A stretch of DNA of 64,000 bases from Trinickia sp. Y13 (GCF_029522115.1 NZ_JAKWFK010000021.1:1-64000); one strand, 5' to 3'; shown: positions 1 through 9,543, counted from the first letter of the stretch. A program made the numbers and translations. Notes: a model not told the origin generated them from the letters alone.

Positions 1-897
1 GGAACCGCCACCGGAACCGCCACCGGAACCGCCCGAGCCGCCACCGGAACCGCCCGAGCCGCCACCGGAACCGCCCGAGCCGCCACCAGAACCGCCCGAG
101 CCGCCACCGGAACCGCCCGAGCCGCCACCAGAACCGCCCGAGCCGCCACCAGAACCGCCCGAGCCGCCACCAGAACCGCCCGAGCCACCACCGGAACCGC
201 CCGAGCCGCCACCAGAACCGCCCGAGCCGCCACCGGAACCGCCCGAGCCGCCACCAGAACCGCCCGAGCCACCACCGGAACCGCCCGAGCCGCCACCAGA
301 GCCACCACCAGATCCACCGCTCGAGCCACCCGAACCGCCGCCGGACCCGCTCGAACTCCCGGTGCCGCCGTCGCCATGGCCGCCGCCGCTACTACCCGTG
401 CCGCCTGACGGTCCTCCTCGCCCGGGCGCTGCCGCGCCGCCATTGTCGCCGCGCCCGCCGCCGAATGCGCCGCCCGGCGCGGCACCGCTGCCCTCGCCGC
501 TTGCCGAAGTTCCATCGCCGGTACCGCCGACATCGTTCGTCACCGCAGTGTCGTCGGGCTCGACGGCGCATGTCCAACGTCCAGTCGCATCGCGGCATCT
601 GTCGTCGGCCGATGCCGAGGGGTTGCCTCCCTCCGCGGTATTGGAGTCGGCCGCCAACGACGCGGCGTCGATTGGCGCAGCGCTCTGAAGCTGCGTCGTC
701 GTCGGCGAGCCCGATTCACTGGAATGAGCAGTCGCCGCCTGCATCGTGGCACTGGTCTCGATCATCCACCGGCCCATCACGTCGATGAACCCGCCTGCCT
801 GCGCCCCGCTTGCCAGTAGCGCGAGCACCGCACCGGCTGTCGCCTTCTGGATCCCGTGAAATACATAGGAGTCCTTATTAATTGATTTGGTCTTCAT
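1..897 (-). CDS. Secreted Gly/Ser-rich repeat protein, C-terminus beyond window
   Basis: I do not recognise this gene. The minus strand is open without a stop from 897 to base 1, so only the N-terminal 299 codons are visible. The ATG at 897 is preceded by GGGGAG at 904-909, a better-spaced ribosome site than for the in-frame ATG at 903. Residues 1 to about 35 have a basic start and a hydrophobic stretch (AGAVLALLASGAQA) typical of a Sec signal peptide, so export is likely. About residues 36-190 form a low-complexity segment rich in Ala, Ser, Thr, Asp and Gly, with one CRDATGRWTC element that could form a disulfide. From about residue 190 the chain is almost only Gly and Ser, built from a heptad GGGSGGS. 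It could be a surface or linker-type protein. Function is unknown. Confidence 0.72.
   Translation of the reverse strand, partial: MKTKSINKDSYVFHGIQKATAGAVLALLASGAQAGGFIDVMGRWMIETSATMQAATAHSSESGSPTTTQLQSAAPIDAASLAADSNTAEGGNPSASADDRCRDATGRWTCAVEPDDTAVTNDVGGTGDGTSASGEGSGAAPGGAFGGGRGDNGGAAAPGRGGPSGGTGSSGGGHGDGGTGSSSGSGGGSGGSSGGSGGGSGGGSGGSGGGSGGSGGGSGGSGGGSGGSGGGSGGSGGGSGGSGGGSGGSGGGSGGSGGGSGGSGGGSGGSGGGSGGSGGGSGGSGGGSGGSGGGSGGGS
25..297 (-). repeat. 13 tandem 21-bp units encoding GGGSGGS
   Basis: Thirteen directly adjacent 21-bp units fill 25-297 and differ only by single-base changes (ccaccgg versus ccaccag, and gccgcc versus gccacc). Shorter 9-bp units continue to the left edge. The unit is seven codons long, so gain or loss of units keeps the reading frame. 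The array may continue past base 1. Confidence 0.95.
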
Positions 898-1240
898 CGC
901 CATCTCCCCGCTGGGAACGACGCTCGAGTGTCGTCGTACTCCCATCCCCCGAAGGGTGGAAGTAGCGGCCCAACTACGATGCGCGAACTGTGCGATGGCG
1001 TACACATCGGTTAGGCGGCTACGCGAGGCGTCTCGCGATAACCGTGCCATCGCGCTCTGGGCCGCGCCGCATCTGGGCGCACGGGCGGCGCTTCAACATC
1101 GGGGAGCGAAATTCGGCTCAAAGCGTTTCACGCGTGAAACGCGACATCGCTCCTCTTATGAGCGATTGCAGACGAAGGCGTGGGACAGCGCGAAGCGGTG
1201 AGGCAAACGGCGGTGCGGGAAGCGACGTATAGCGCCGTGC
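898..1240. other. Gene-free stretch with three hairpins/palindromes
   Basis: No convincing gene lies here. It separates the repeat-protein gene, whose leader starts at 898, from the 3' end of the peptide transporter operon, both on the minus strand. It holds a 6-bp stem with a gcgt loop at 1022-1037, a perfect 20-bp palindrome at 1123-1142 and a 7-bp stem-loop at 1146-1166. None is followed by a T-run, so they are not obvious intrinsic terminators. Confidence 0.6.
1123..1142. promoter_or_regulatory. Perfect 20-bp palindrome resembling a parS site
   Basis: The sequence GCGTTTCACGCGTGAAACGC is identical to its reverse complement. The arms GTTTCAC/GTGAAAC are those of the widespread ParB-binding parS consensus (TGTTTCACGTGAAACA), but here two extra bases (GC) sit at the centre. 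From memory, secondary replicons of Burkholderia use 16-bp parS variants with altered centres. Binding by a ParB-like or another dimeric repressor is inference only. Confidence 0.4.
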
Positions 1241-3331
1241 TTACGCGCTTTGTGTTTCGCGTTGCAGCGCGCGCAGATCGTGCACGCGAATGTGGCAGCG
1301 AATTCGATGACCCTCGCCGGCATCGGTGAACGGCGGGTCGCGTTCCTCGCAGATGGCCCCGAGCTTGCGCGGGCAGCGCGGATGAAATACGCAGCCTGAA
1401 GGGGGCGCTACTCCGCTTGGCGGATCGCCGGCCAAACGGATGCGCGTGTTCGATCGCACGTTCGGCGGGTCGAAGCTGGGCATCGCCGAGAGCAATGCTT
1501 CGGTATAAGGATGATGTGGTCCTTCGAAGACCGCGTGCGCCGGCCCGATCTCGAGCAGTTTGCCGAGGTAGAGCACAGCGATGCGATCAGACACGTAGCG
1601 CACCACGTGTAAATCGTGAGAAATGAATACGTAGCTGACACCCCGTTCGCGCTGCAAATCGGTCAACAGATTCAAGATCGCCGCTTGCACGGAGACGTCG
1701 AGCGCCGAGGTAGGCTCATCGCATACGACCACGCGAGGATCGCCGGCGAACGCCCGCGCGATGGCGACACGCTGCTTCAGCCCGCCCGAGAGTTGCCGCG
1801 TTCGCGCGTCGAGGTACCGGGTAGGCAGCCGCACCGCGTGTGCAAGCGTGGCAAGCCGCGCGCCATGTGCGCGTCCCCGCAGCGCGCCGAGCTTGGATAG
1901 CGCGCGCCCTATCAGCCGTTTGACCGAATGAGCGCGATTGAGCGCCGAGTCTGGGTTCTGAAACACGATTTGCAGTGACTTGACCTGCTCGTCGTCGCGA
2001 CCCGCCACGTGCGCGGACAGCGGTTTGCCGTCGAGTTCCAGCGTGGCGCCGGGGTCCGGCGCGAGCAAGCCCACGAGCAGCTTGGCGAGCGTCGTTTTGC
2101 CGCTGCCCGATTCGCCCACGAGCCCGAGCGTCTCGCCGGCGGCGAGATCGAGCGATACGTCGTCGACTGCGCGCATCGGCTTGCCCGATGCGTCGAACGT
2201 CTTCGACAAATGCGCCGCATGCAATGCAAGCGGCGCGTGCGCCGGCCCATCGGAGGCGGCGTCGGTGCGGGCGGGCGGCGTCACCGCGTGGGCAAGCGCG
2301 CTGGCTTGCTCGTAGTAATGGCAACGCGACATCTGCGTTCCGTGCTCGGCATGAAATCGCTGCGGCGGCGGGGTCTCGCGCCGGCAGCGCTCGTCGGCCA
2401 ACGGGCAACGCGGCGCGAAGGCGCAGCCGGCGATCGCGGCGCCGGGCGGCGGCAGGCTGCCTGCTATCGTGTCGAGCGGTTCCCCGTCTTTGCTGCGTCC
2501 TTCGCTAGGCAAGCACCGCAGCAGGCCGACCGTATACGGATGGCTCGGCGCGCCGAACACGTCCGCAGTCGCGCCTTCTTCGACGAGACGGCCCGCATAC
2601 AGCACGCCCACGCGACTGCACATGCGGCCGATCACGGCCAGATTGTGGCTGATGAAGAGCACCGCAGTGCCGAACTCCTCGCGCAGCTTCGCGACGAGGT
2701 CGAGCACCTCGGCCTCCACGGTTGCGTCCAGGCCCGTCGTCGGCTCGTCGAGAATCAGCAGCGCCGGCTTGGACGCCAACGCCATCGCGATCACGACCCG
2801 TTGCTGCATGCCGCCCGAGAGTTGATGCGGGTAGCTCGTCATCACGCGTTCCGGCGCGGCGATGCGCACGTGGCGCAGCATCTCGAGCGCGCGCGCGAAG
2901 GCGTCGGCGCGCGTGGCGCCCGCCGCTTCGAATGCTTCGGACACCTGACGGCCGATCGTCAGTGATGGGTTGAGCGCGCGCGAAGGATCTTGATAGACCA
3001 TCGACACCGTGTGTGCGCGCATCGAGCGCAAAGCGCCGGCCGGAAGCGATGCGACATCGCGTCCCGCGATCGAGATGCGGCCCGCGGTGATTCTGCCGTT
3101 GCGCGGTAGATAAGCGAGCGCCGTGAGCGCTACCGTGGACTTGCCGCAGCCCGATTCGCCGACCAAGCCATACGCCTCGCCACGGCGCACGCGGAACGTC
3201 ACGTCGTGCAGGACCTCGCGCTCGCGGCCGCGCACGCGATAGGCGACGCTCAGGCCCACGACGGCGAGCGCATCGTCCTCGCCGCTCACCGCGGTGTCGA
3301 AGGCGGGATAGGCACGGGGCGCGGCGCTCAC
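1241..3331 (-). CDS. Fused dipeptide-type ABC transporter ATPase (DppD-DppF)
   Basis: This 696-residue protein powers the importer encoded upstream. It carries two complete ATPase cassettes in one chain: Walker A GESGCGKST, signature LSGGMQQR and Walker B LLILDEPTTGLD in the first half, then GESGSGKTT, LSGGLKQR and VVVCDEPTSALD in the second. Each half ends with the Cys-containing oligopeptide/nickel C-terminal motif (AFAPRCP, VFHPRCP). The GTG start at 3331 overlaps the dppC stop codon by GTGA, which indicates coupled translation. The reading frame continues further upstream but only by reading dppC out of frame. Families normally use two separate ATPases; the fused form is known in proteobacteria. 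Confidence 0.92.
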   Translation of the reverse strand: MSAAPRAYPAFDTAVSGEDDALAVVGLSVAYRVRGREREVLHDVTFRVRRGEAYGLVGESGCGKSTVALTALAYLPRNGRITAGRISIAGRDVASLPAGALRSMRAHTVSMVYQDPSRALNPSLTIGRQVSEAFEAAGATRADAFARALEMLRHVRIAAPERVMTSYPHQLSGGMQQRVVIAMALASKPALLILDEPTTGLDATVEAEVLDLVAKLREEFGTAVLFISHNLAVIGRMCSRVGVLYAGRLVEEGATADVFGAPSHPYTVGLLRCLPSEGRSKDGEPLDTIAGSLPPPGAAIAGCAFAPRCPLADERCRRETPPPQRFHAEHGTQMSRCHYYEQASALAHAVTPPARTDAASDGPAHAPLALHAAHLSKTFDASGKPMRAVDDVSLDLAAGETLGLVGESGSGKTTLAKLLVGLLAPDPGATLELDGKPLSAHVAGRDDEQVKSLQIVFQNPDSALNRAHSVKRLIGRALSKLGALRGRAHGARLATLAHAVRLPTRYLDARTRQLSGGLKQRVAIARAFAGDPRVVVCDEPTSALDVSVQAAILNLLTDLQRERGVSYVFISHDLHVVRYVSDRIAVLYLGKLLEIGPAHAVFEGPHHPYTEALLSAMPSFDPPNVRSNTRIRLAGDPPSGVAPPSGCVFHPRCPRKLGAICEERDPPFTDAGEGHRIRCHIRVHDLRALQRETQSA

Positions 3332-4212
3332 CGGTCGAATACTCCCTGCACGCTGTCGGCGACGAGATTGACTCCGACGACGAGTGTTGCAATGGCCCCC
3401 GCATCGAATGCGACGGTCCACCATGCCCCGCCCGTCATCAGCGCATACGATTCGGACAAGGCCAAACCCCAGTCGGCCGACGGCGGCTGAATGCCGAAGC
3501 CGAGAAACGAGAGCGTCGCGACGGCGAAGATCGCGTAGCCCAGGCGCACCGTGGCTTCGACGATGACAGGCGGCAGCACGTTCGGCAAGATCTCGGCGAA
3601 CATGATGTAAGGCGCACGCTCGCCTCGCAATTGGGCCGCATCGACATAATCGAGATGGCGCTCGGCCAATACGGCCGCGCGCACGGTGCGCGCCGTGATC
3701 GGCGTGAAGGTCAGCCCGATCACGAGCACGACGGTCGCATTCGATGCGCCGAGCGCGGCCAGCGCCGCAAGCGCGAGCACGACGAGCGGCAGGGCCAGCA
3801 GCGCATCGATCAGACGGCCCAAGGCATTGTCGAGCCACCCGCCGAAATAGCCGATCAACAGGCCCAGCGTCGTGCCCGCCACCGTGCCGACGAGCGTTGC
3901 GAGCGGTGCGATCGTCAAGATGTCGCGCGCCCCCACGATGACGCGTGAAAATATGTCGCGGCCGAGCTGGTCGGTGCCGAACCAGTGCACGCGATCGGGC
4001 GGCAAGAGCGAATTGAGCGGATCGGAGGCATACGGATCGAGCGGCGCGAGCAGCGGGCCGAAGATGGCGCAAACGACCCAGAAGAGCAGGATTGCCGTGC
4101 CCGCGAGGAAGGTCGGCGAGCGCACGAGCGCGCGCAACGTTTCGAAGCGCGCCGCCTGCAGCGCACGCTCGCTTGCCGCCTGCGCTTCGGCGGGCTGGAC
4201 TGCGCCGGTCAT
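3328..4212 (-). CDS. Peptide-type ABC transporter inner-membrane permease (DppC family)
   Basis: This 294-residue membrane protein is one half of the transmembrane channel of the importer. It starts with a cytoplasmic segment, a first membrane helix (FLAGTAILLFWVVCAIFGPL), then the HWFGTDQLGRDIFSR signature of DppC/OppC proteins and several further hydrophobic helices. The ATPase-contact loop is around DYVDAAQLRGERAPYIMF. The ATG at 4212 overlaps the stop of dppB (ATGA), and its own stop overlaps the ATPase start, so dppB, dppC and the ATPase form a tightly coupled operon. Confidence 0.93.
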   Translation of the reverse strand: MTGAVQPAEAQAASERALQAARFETLRALVRSPTFLAGTAILLFWVVCAIFGPLLAPLDPYASDPLNSLLPPDRVHWFGTDQLGRDIFSRVIVGARDILTIAPLATLVGTVAGTTLGLLIGYFGGWLDNALGRLIDALLALPLVVLALAALAALGASNATVVLVIGLTFTPITARTVRAAVLAERHLDYVDAAQLRGERAPYIMFAEILPNVLPPVIVEATVRLGYAIFAVATLSFLGFGIQPPSADWGLALSESYALMTGGAWWTVAFDAGAIATLVVGVNLVADSVQGVFDR

Positions 4213-5219
4213 TGCGCGCCTCCAAGGCGAATGCGCGGATCGAGCACGGCGATCAGCGCGTCGGCGACGAGATTGGCGGCCATATAGACGACGCCGACCG
4301 CGAGCACGCCTGCTTCGAGCATCGGAAAGTCTTTAGCCATCGCGGCGTTGTAGATCAGCGAACCGATCCCTTGGTAGTGGAACAGCGTCTCGACCACGAC
4401 GAGCCCGCCCACCATATAGCCGAGCTGCGTGGCGGCGACGGTGATCGTCGGCATCAGCGCATTGGGCAGCACATGGCGAACGAGGACGACGCGCCCGGGC
4501 AACCCCTTGAGCACGGCCGTGCGTGTGTAATCGGCATCGATCGCTTCCACCGTGCCTGCGCGCGCCATCTTTGCGATATACCCGAAGAAAACGAAAACGA
4601 GCGGCATGGCGGGCAGGATCAAATGCCGCAGTACGGTCAGCGCACTTGCATCGTTTGGATATCCGGCTTCACTGGGCAGCCAGCGCAGCCAAATCGCGAA
4701 GACGAGGATGAGCGCGATCGACGAGACGAACTCGGGTACGACGGTGGCCGACAAGCCGACGATCATGATCGTGCGGTCGAGCCACCGGCCCTCGTGCAGG
4801 GCGGCCCAGACGCCGGCGGCGATCGCGAGCGGAACGACGATGACGAACGCCAGTGCGCCGAGCTTGGCCGAGTTGAGCAGGGCGTGCGCGACGAACGGCG
4901 CGACGGGCGAGCGATACGCGTATGAGTTGCCCATGTCGCCGCGCAAGAAATGCCCGATCCAATGCGCGTATTGCATGAGCACGGGCCGATCGGCGCCGAG
5001 CTGATGATCGAGCGCCGCGACGGCCCGCGCGTCGGCGAGCGGACCCAGAATCGCTCGGCCGATATCGCCGGGCAACAGTTGACCGAGCGCGAAGACGATC
5101 ATCGACAGCAGCCACAGCGTCACCAGCGACAGCGCGAACCGGCCCGCGAGAAAGCGAGCGATGCGCTCGGCGCTGCCGCGGGCAGCATGACGGCGCGGCG
5201 GAAAAGCGGTATCGGACAT
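4209..5219 (-). CDS. Peptide-type ABC transporter inner-membrane permease (DppB family)
   Basis: This 336-residue protein is the other channel subunit. It has an N-terminal helix (FALSLVTLWLLSMIVFALGQ), a DppB-type periplasmic loop (LMQYAHWIGHFLRGDMGNSY) and a run of further membrane helices. The EAA-type loop for ATPase contact lies near DYTRTAVLKGLPGRVVLVRHVLPN, and the C-terminus ends IAVLDPRIRLGG as in the family. It begins 73 bases after the binding-protein gene on the same strand. The substrate could be peptides, nickel or another small ligand; sequence alone does not settle it. Confidence 0.93.
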   Translation of the reverse strand: MSDTAFPPRRHAARGSAERIARFLAGRFALSLVTLWLLSMIVFALGQLLPGDIGRAILGPLADARAVAALDHQLGADRPVLMQYAHWIGHFLRGDMGNSYAYRSPVAPFVAHALLNSAKLGALAFVIVVPLAIAAGVWAALHEGRWLDRTIMIVGLSATVVPEFVSSIALILVFAIWLRWLPSEAGYPNDASALTVLRHLILPAMPLVFVFFGYIAKMARAGTVEAIDADYTRTAVLKGLPGRVVLVRHVLPNALMPTITVAATQLGYMVGGLVVVETLFHYQGIGSLIYNAAMAKDFPMLEAGVLAVGVVYMAANLVADALIAVLDPRIRLGGAQ

Positions 5220-5292
5220 CGTTGCGGGCGTAGTCGGGCCGGTTGGTCGGTTACGGATGCTAACTATTGGTCTGCCTGCGCACGCAGCCTCG

Positions 5293-6969
5293 TCATGCCT
5301 TCACTTGGGCGCGGTCGAAATAGAGTTGCGAAATGGCCGTGAAGCGCACCCCGGTCACGTTCTTACGCGTGGCGATGAGCTGATCGAAGAAGTACGGAAT
5401 GATCAAGGGCGTTCGATCGAGCAACAACGTTTCGATTTCACCGGCGATGCGCTTTTGCGATGCGACGTCGATCGCGCCGACGAATTGGCCGACCAGCTTG
5501 TCGTAATCCGGGTCCTTGAAGTGGGCCGCGTTCCATGCGCCACTGCTGACGAGCGGCGCATTCAAGAACAGATTGGGCACGCCGCGGTGACCGTAGTCGG
5601 TGATGCCGAGCGGCGCGTCGAGCCAATTGGAACTGCCGAAGCTTCCCTTGCCGTAGTACTGGCCTTGGCTTTCCACCTTCAAGGTGAGCGTAACGCCGAT
5701 CGCCTTCAGGGCGTTTTGCAGGACGACAGCGAGATCGGGAATCTCCATGAACTTCTCGGTCGTCAAAGTCGCGGCGAACCCGTTGGGATGCCCCGCCTGC
5801 GCCAGCAATTTCTTTGCCGCGGCAACGTCGTGGCGGCGTTGCGGCACGGACGGATTGGTCGACGCAAAGATCGGCGCGAACGGGCTGTCGTTGCCCACGA
5901 CGGCCCGCCCTTTGAACAGGCCGCGCACGAGCACGTCCCGATCGACGGCGAGGGCGAGCGCTTGCCGCACGCGCTTATCGTTGAAGGGCGCCGTGTCGCA
6001 CCGCATGTGAATCTGCCGATGCGCGCTCGACTTGACGCCTTGCACGACGAATTCGGGATTGTTCAGGATGCCCAGTCCGCCCTGCACGGTGAGATCGCCC
6101 ATCACATCGGCTTGCCGTCCTTGCAACGCGAGAATCTGTGCTTGGCTATCGGCGTAGAAGACGAACTGCACGCGCTCGGGCAGCGCTTTGTCGCCCCAAT
6201 AATCGGAATTGCGCACGAACGATGCGGCGCGCTTGGCCTCGTACCGCTCCAGCTTGAACGGCCCCGTGCCGATGAAGCTCGTTTCGTAGTCGCCTTTGAA
6301 ATCGGCGGGCAGGATGACCGCGTTGTAATTGTCCGACGAGACGTAGTAGGGGAAGTTGCCGTTCGGCGCATCGAGGTGAAACTCGACCGTATGGCCGTCG
6401 ACCACGCGCGCGCCGCCCTTGGACAGGACGCCCTTGAAGACGGAGAGCGCGGCCGAGCCGCTTGCCGTATCGGCGAGCTTGTCGAAGGTGGCGGCGACAT
6501 CCTTGGCCCCGAAGGGTTTGCCGTCGTGAAATTTGACGTTTTGCCGCAGTTTGAAGGTCCAGACGTCGCCCTTCTCGTTCGTGCGCCACGACAAGGCCAA
6601 CGCGGGCTTGAGCGGTGCGGCGCCGCCCACGTCGTCGATCAGAAACTCGCCCGTTTGCGCGATCAGCGCGAGCCCGGCCGCATCGGCCACGGTCAGCGGG
6701 TCGACGCGCCCCGCGGGCGTCAAATGCGCAACGCGTATGGTGGCGCCGCTCGCGCCCGCGCCGGCCGCTTGCGCGTGCGCGCGCAGCGGCGCCGCCAGGC
6801 CGCTTGCCGCCAATACGACGCTCGAGTAGCCCAGCACGCTTGCATAGCGAAGCAAATCGCGCCGGGAGAGGCGGTGAGCGAGGAATTCGTCGATGGCGTG
6901 ATTGCCGAGTTCGTCGGCATCGCGGCGAGCCGCAGCCAGAGACAGATCAAGCGCTGTGGGGTTCTTCAT
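5293..6969 (-). CDS. Tat-exported solute-binding protein, family 5
   Basis: This 558-residue protein should capture the ligand for the importer encoded directly downstream. Its family is the extracellular solute-binding protein family 5 (peptide/nickel type), shown by the lobe sequence KLRQNVKFHDGKPFGAKDV and the overall length. The ATG at 6969 was chosen because it is the first before the conserved part. Residues about 34-60 hold SRRDLLRYASVLG followed by a hydrophobic stretch and an AHA-QA cleavage-like site, a twin-arginine signal, so it is probably exported folded. The N-terminal region before the twin arginines is unusually long. The ligand is unknown. Confidence 0.9.
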   Translation of the reverse strand: MKNPTALDLSLAAARRDADELGNHAIDEFLAHRLSRRDLLRYASVLGYSSVVLAASGLAAPLRAHAQAAGAGASGATIRVAHLTPAGRVDPLTVADAAGLALIAQTGEFLIDDVGGAAPLKPALALSWRTNEKGDVWTFKLRQNVKFHDGKPFGAKDVAATFDKLADTASGSAALSVFKGVLSKGGARVVDGHTVEFHLDAPNGNFPYYVSSDNYNAVILPADFKGDYETSFIGTGPFKLERYEAKRAASFVRNSDYWGDKALPERVQFVFYADSQAQILALQGRQADVMGDLTVQGGLGILNNPEFVVQGVKSSAHRQIHMRCDTAPFNDKRVRQALALAVDRDVLVRGLFKGRAVVGNDSPFAPIFASTNPSVPQRRHDVAAAKKLLAQAGHPNGFAATLTTEKFMEIPDLAVVLQNALKAIGVTLTLKVESQGQYYGKGSFGSSNWLDAPLGITDYGHRGVPNLFLNAPLVSSGAWNAAHFKDPDYDKLVGQFVGAIDVASQKRIAGEIETLLLDRTPLIIPYFFDQLIATRKNVTGVRFTAISQLYFDRAQVKA

Positions 6970-7065
6970 CGATGGGGTTCCGGTTCGTGTGGGAGGCGCG
7001 CTCGCTAGGAGCATCGCGGCGTTGACGAGCGGTACGGCGACGACGAATGCGTTTGCAGTTTAACG

Positions 7066-7100
7066 AAAAAAACCCGCCGGGCGCGCGGCGCCCCGGCGGG
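7066..7100 (-). terminator. Intrinsic terminator downstream of fusA
   Basis: On the minus strand CCCGCCGGG pairs with CCCGGCGGG around a short loop and is followed by seven T residues. It lies about 60 bases after the fusA stop, so it should end fusA transcription and insulate the transporter operon. Confidence 0.85.
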
Positions 7101-7162
7101 CTCGACAATTCCCGCAGCCTCCGAGCGAGGCTCCGGCGTTGGCCGGAGCCTGCTGTGAGGCG

Positions 7163-9271
7163 CTACTTTCCTTTGGAATTGACGATGGCTTCCGATACAT
7201 TCGCGGGCGTTTCGGCGTAATGCTTGAACTCCATCGTATAGGTTGCGCGGCCTTGCGTCAGCGAGCGCAGCGAAGTCGAATAGCCGAACATTTCCGCAAG
7301 CGGCACCTCGGCGCGAATCACCTTTCCGCCGCCGCCCGCAATGTCGTCCATGCCTTGCACGATGCCACGACGGCCGGACAGATCGCCCATGACGTTGCCC
7401 ATGAAGTCCTCCGGCGTTTCGACTTCGACGGCCATCATCGGTTCGAGCAAGACGGGCTTGGCGCGCCGCATGCCGTCCTTGAACGCCATCGAGCCCGCCA
7501 TGCGGAAAGCGTTTTCGTTCGAGTCCACATCGTGGTACGAACCGAACGTGAGCGTCACTTTGACGTCCACGACCGGGTAGCCCGCCAGCACGCCGCTCTT
7601 GAGCGTTTCCTGAATGCCCTTGTCGACCGCGGGGATGTACTCGCGCGGCACGACGCCGCCTTTGATCGCGTCGACAAACTCGTAGCCTTTGCCCGGCGGC
7701 TGCGGCTCGAGCTTGATGACGACGTGCCCATACTGACCGCGCCCGCCCGATTGCTTGACGAATTTGCCTTCGACGTCTTCGGCGCTGGTGCGAACCGTTT
7801 CGCGGTATGCCACTTGCGGCTTACCGACCGTCGCCTCCACGCCGAACTCGCGTCTCATCCGGTCGACGAGAATTTCGAGGTGCAATTCGCCCATGCCCGA
7901 GATGATCGTTTGCCCCGATTCCTCGTCGGTTTGCACGCGGAAGGAAGGATCTTCCTGCGCCAGGCGATTGAGCGCGATCCCCATCTTTTCCTGGTCGGCT
8001 TTCGTCTTCGGCTCGACCGCTTGCGAGATCACGGGCTCGGGGAAAATCATGCGCTCGAGGATGATCGGATTTGCGGGGTCGCACAGCGTGTCGCCCGTCG
8101 TGGCTTCCTTCAAGCCGACGGCGGCCGCGATGTCGCCCGCATAGACCTCTTTGATCTCTTTGCGGTCGTTCGCGTGCATCTGTAAAATTCGCCCGACGCG
8201 CTCCCGCTTGTTCTTGGTCGAATTCAGGACGGTGTCGCCGGAGTTGACGATGCCCGAGTACACGCGGAAGAAGATCAACTGGCCGACGAACGGATCGGTC
8301 ATGATTTTGAACGCGAGCGCGGAGAACGGCTCTTCGTCGCTGGGGTGGCGCTCGGCTTCCTTGTCGTCCTCGTCGTGGCCGAGAATCGCGGGCACGTCGA
8401 TGGGCGAGGGCAGGTAATCGATCACGGCATCGAGCATCGCCTGCACGCCCTTGTTCTTGAAGGCGCTGCCGCACAGCATCGGCACGATTTCGTTGGCGAT
8501 CGTGCGCTTGCGCAGGCCGCCCTTGATCTCCGCTTCGGTCAACGACGTGTGATCCTCGAGGTACTTTTCGAGCAGATCTTCGCTTGCCTCGGCGGCGGCC
8601 TCGACCATCTTCTCGCGCCATTCTTCGGCGCTCGCGCGCAGGTTCTCCGGAATGTCGCGGTACTCGAACTTCACACCTTGGCTTTCCTCGTCCCAGATGA
8701 TCGCTTTCATCTTGACGAGATCGATCACGCCTTGGAAATGTTCCTCGGCCCCCACGGGGATCTGAATCGGCACCGCAACGCCCTTGAGCCGTTCGCCGAT
8801 TTGCCGCTGGACGCGAAAGAAGTCGGCGCCGACGCGATCCATCTTGTTGACGAATGCGATGCGCGGCACCTTGTACTTATTGGCCTGGCGCCAGACCGTT
8901 TCCGACTGCGGCTGTACGCCGCCGACCGAGTCGTACACCATGCAGGCGCCGTCGAGCACGCGCATCGAGCGTTCCACTTCGATTGTAAAGTCGACGTGTC
9001 CGGGCGTATCGATGATGTTGATCCGGTGCTCGGGGTAGTTGCCGGCCATGCCTTTCCAAAACGCCGTCGTCGCGGCCGACGTGATCGTGATGCCGCGTTC
9101 CTGCTCCTGCTCCATCCAGTCCATCACCGCCGCGCCCTCGTGAACCTCGCCGATCTTATGGCTCACGCCGGTGTAGAACAGGATGCGTTCGGTGGTCGTG
9201 GTCTTGCCGGCATCGATGTGAGCGCTGATGCCGATATTTCGATAGCGCTCGATGGGAGTCTTGCGGGGCAC
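7163..9271 (-). CDS. fusA: Translation elongation factor G
   Basis: This 702-residue GTPase drives ribosomal translocation and, with RRF, ribosome recycling. The G domain carries the P-loop AHIDAGKT at residues 17-24, [16 protein letters not shown] and NKMD; the later domains show the usual GRGQYGHV and GYPVVDVKV motifs. The GTG start at 9271 follows AAGGAG by six bases, while the frame's upstream extension has no family similarity. The gene stands alone, away from rpsL, rpsG and tuf, so it may be a second EF-G copy; Burkholderiaceae often have two. A terminator follows it. Confidence 0.96.
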   Translation of the reverse strand: MPRKTPIERYRNIGISAHIDAGKTTTTERILFYTGVSHKIGEVHEGAAVMDWMEQEQERGITITSAATTAFWKGMAGNYPEHRINIIDTPGHVDFTIEVERSMRVLDGACMVYDSVGGVQPQSETVWRQANKYKVPRIAFVNKMDRVGADFFRVQRQIGERLKGVAVPIQIPVGAEEHFQGVIDLVKMKAIIWDEESQGVKFEYRDIPENLRASAEEWREKMVEAAAEASEDLLEKYLEDHTSLTEAEIKGGLRKRTIANEIVPMLCGSAFKNKGVQAMLDAVIDYLPSPIDVPAILGHDEDDKEAERHPSDEEPFSALAFKIMTDPFVGQLIFFRVYSGIVNSGDTVLNSTKNKRERVGRILQMHANDRKEIKEVYAGDIAAAVGLKEATTGDTLCDPANPIILERMIFPEPVISQAVEPKTKADQEKMGIALNRLAQEDPSFRVQTDEESGQTIISGMGELHLEILVDRMRREFGVEATVGKPQVAYRETVRTSAEDVEGKFVKQSGGRGQYGHVVIKLEPQPPGKGYEFVDAIKGGVVPREYIPAVDKGIQETLKSGVLAGYPVVDVKVTLTFGSYHDVDSNENAFRMAGSMAFKDGMRRAKPVLLEPMMAVEVETPEDFMGNVMGDLSGRRGIVQGMDDIAGGGGKVIRAEVPLAEMFGYSTSLRSLTQGRATYTMEFKHYAETPANVSEAIVNSKGK

Positions 9272-9543
9272 GTCGATCTCCTTGGAATGTGGGCGCCGCG
9301 ACAGGCGGGATCGGATCCCGCCGGGACGCGGCGCGTGCGGTGTTGCAGACTTACAAGCATAGCGCCTGCCCAAGCCTTTTGCAGGAAGCATGCGCGAACG
9401 AAAAGGACGGCTCGCTGCGGGTCGGCGGCAATGCCTAATAAAGGACCGCGAAAAGGAGCGGCGTGATGAACGGCTTGCAAAGAACGGTGTGTCCTCGCCG
9501 TGCACGCCCAAGCGAGGCGCCGCGCGCACGTCAGCCGCGGGGG

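Noticed and set aside
25-297. The 21-bp repeats as a possible CRISPR array
   Set aside because: The units are contiguous with no unique spacers, and the minus strand codes for a Gly/Ser heptad in a long open frame.
1241-4225. A 994-codon open frame suggesting a permease-ATPase fusion
   Set aside because: Its first part reads the dppC gene in the wrong frame as an Arg-rich sequence. The true dppC frame has proper membrane helices and ends in a GTGA overlap with the ATPase start at 3331.
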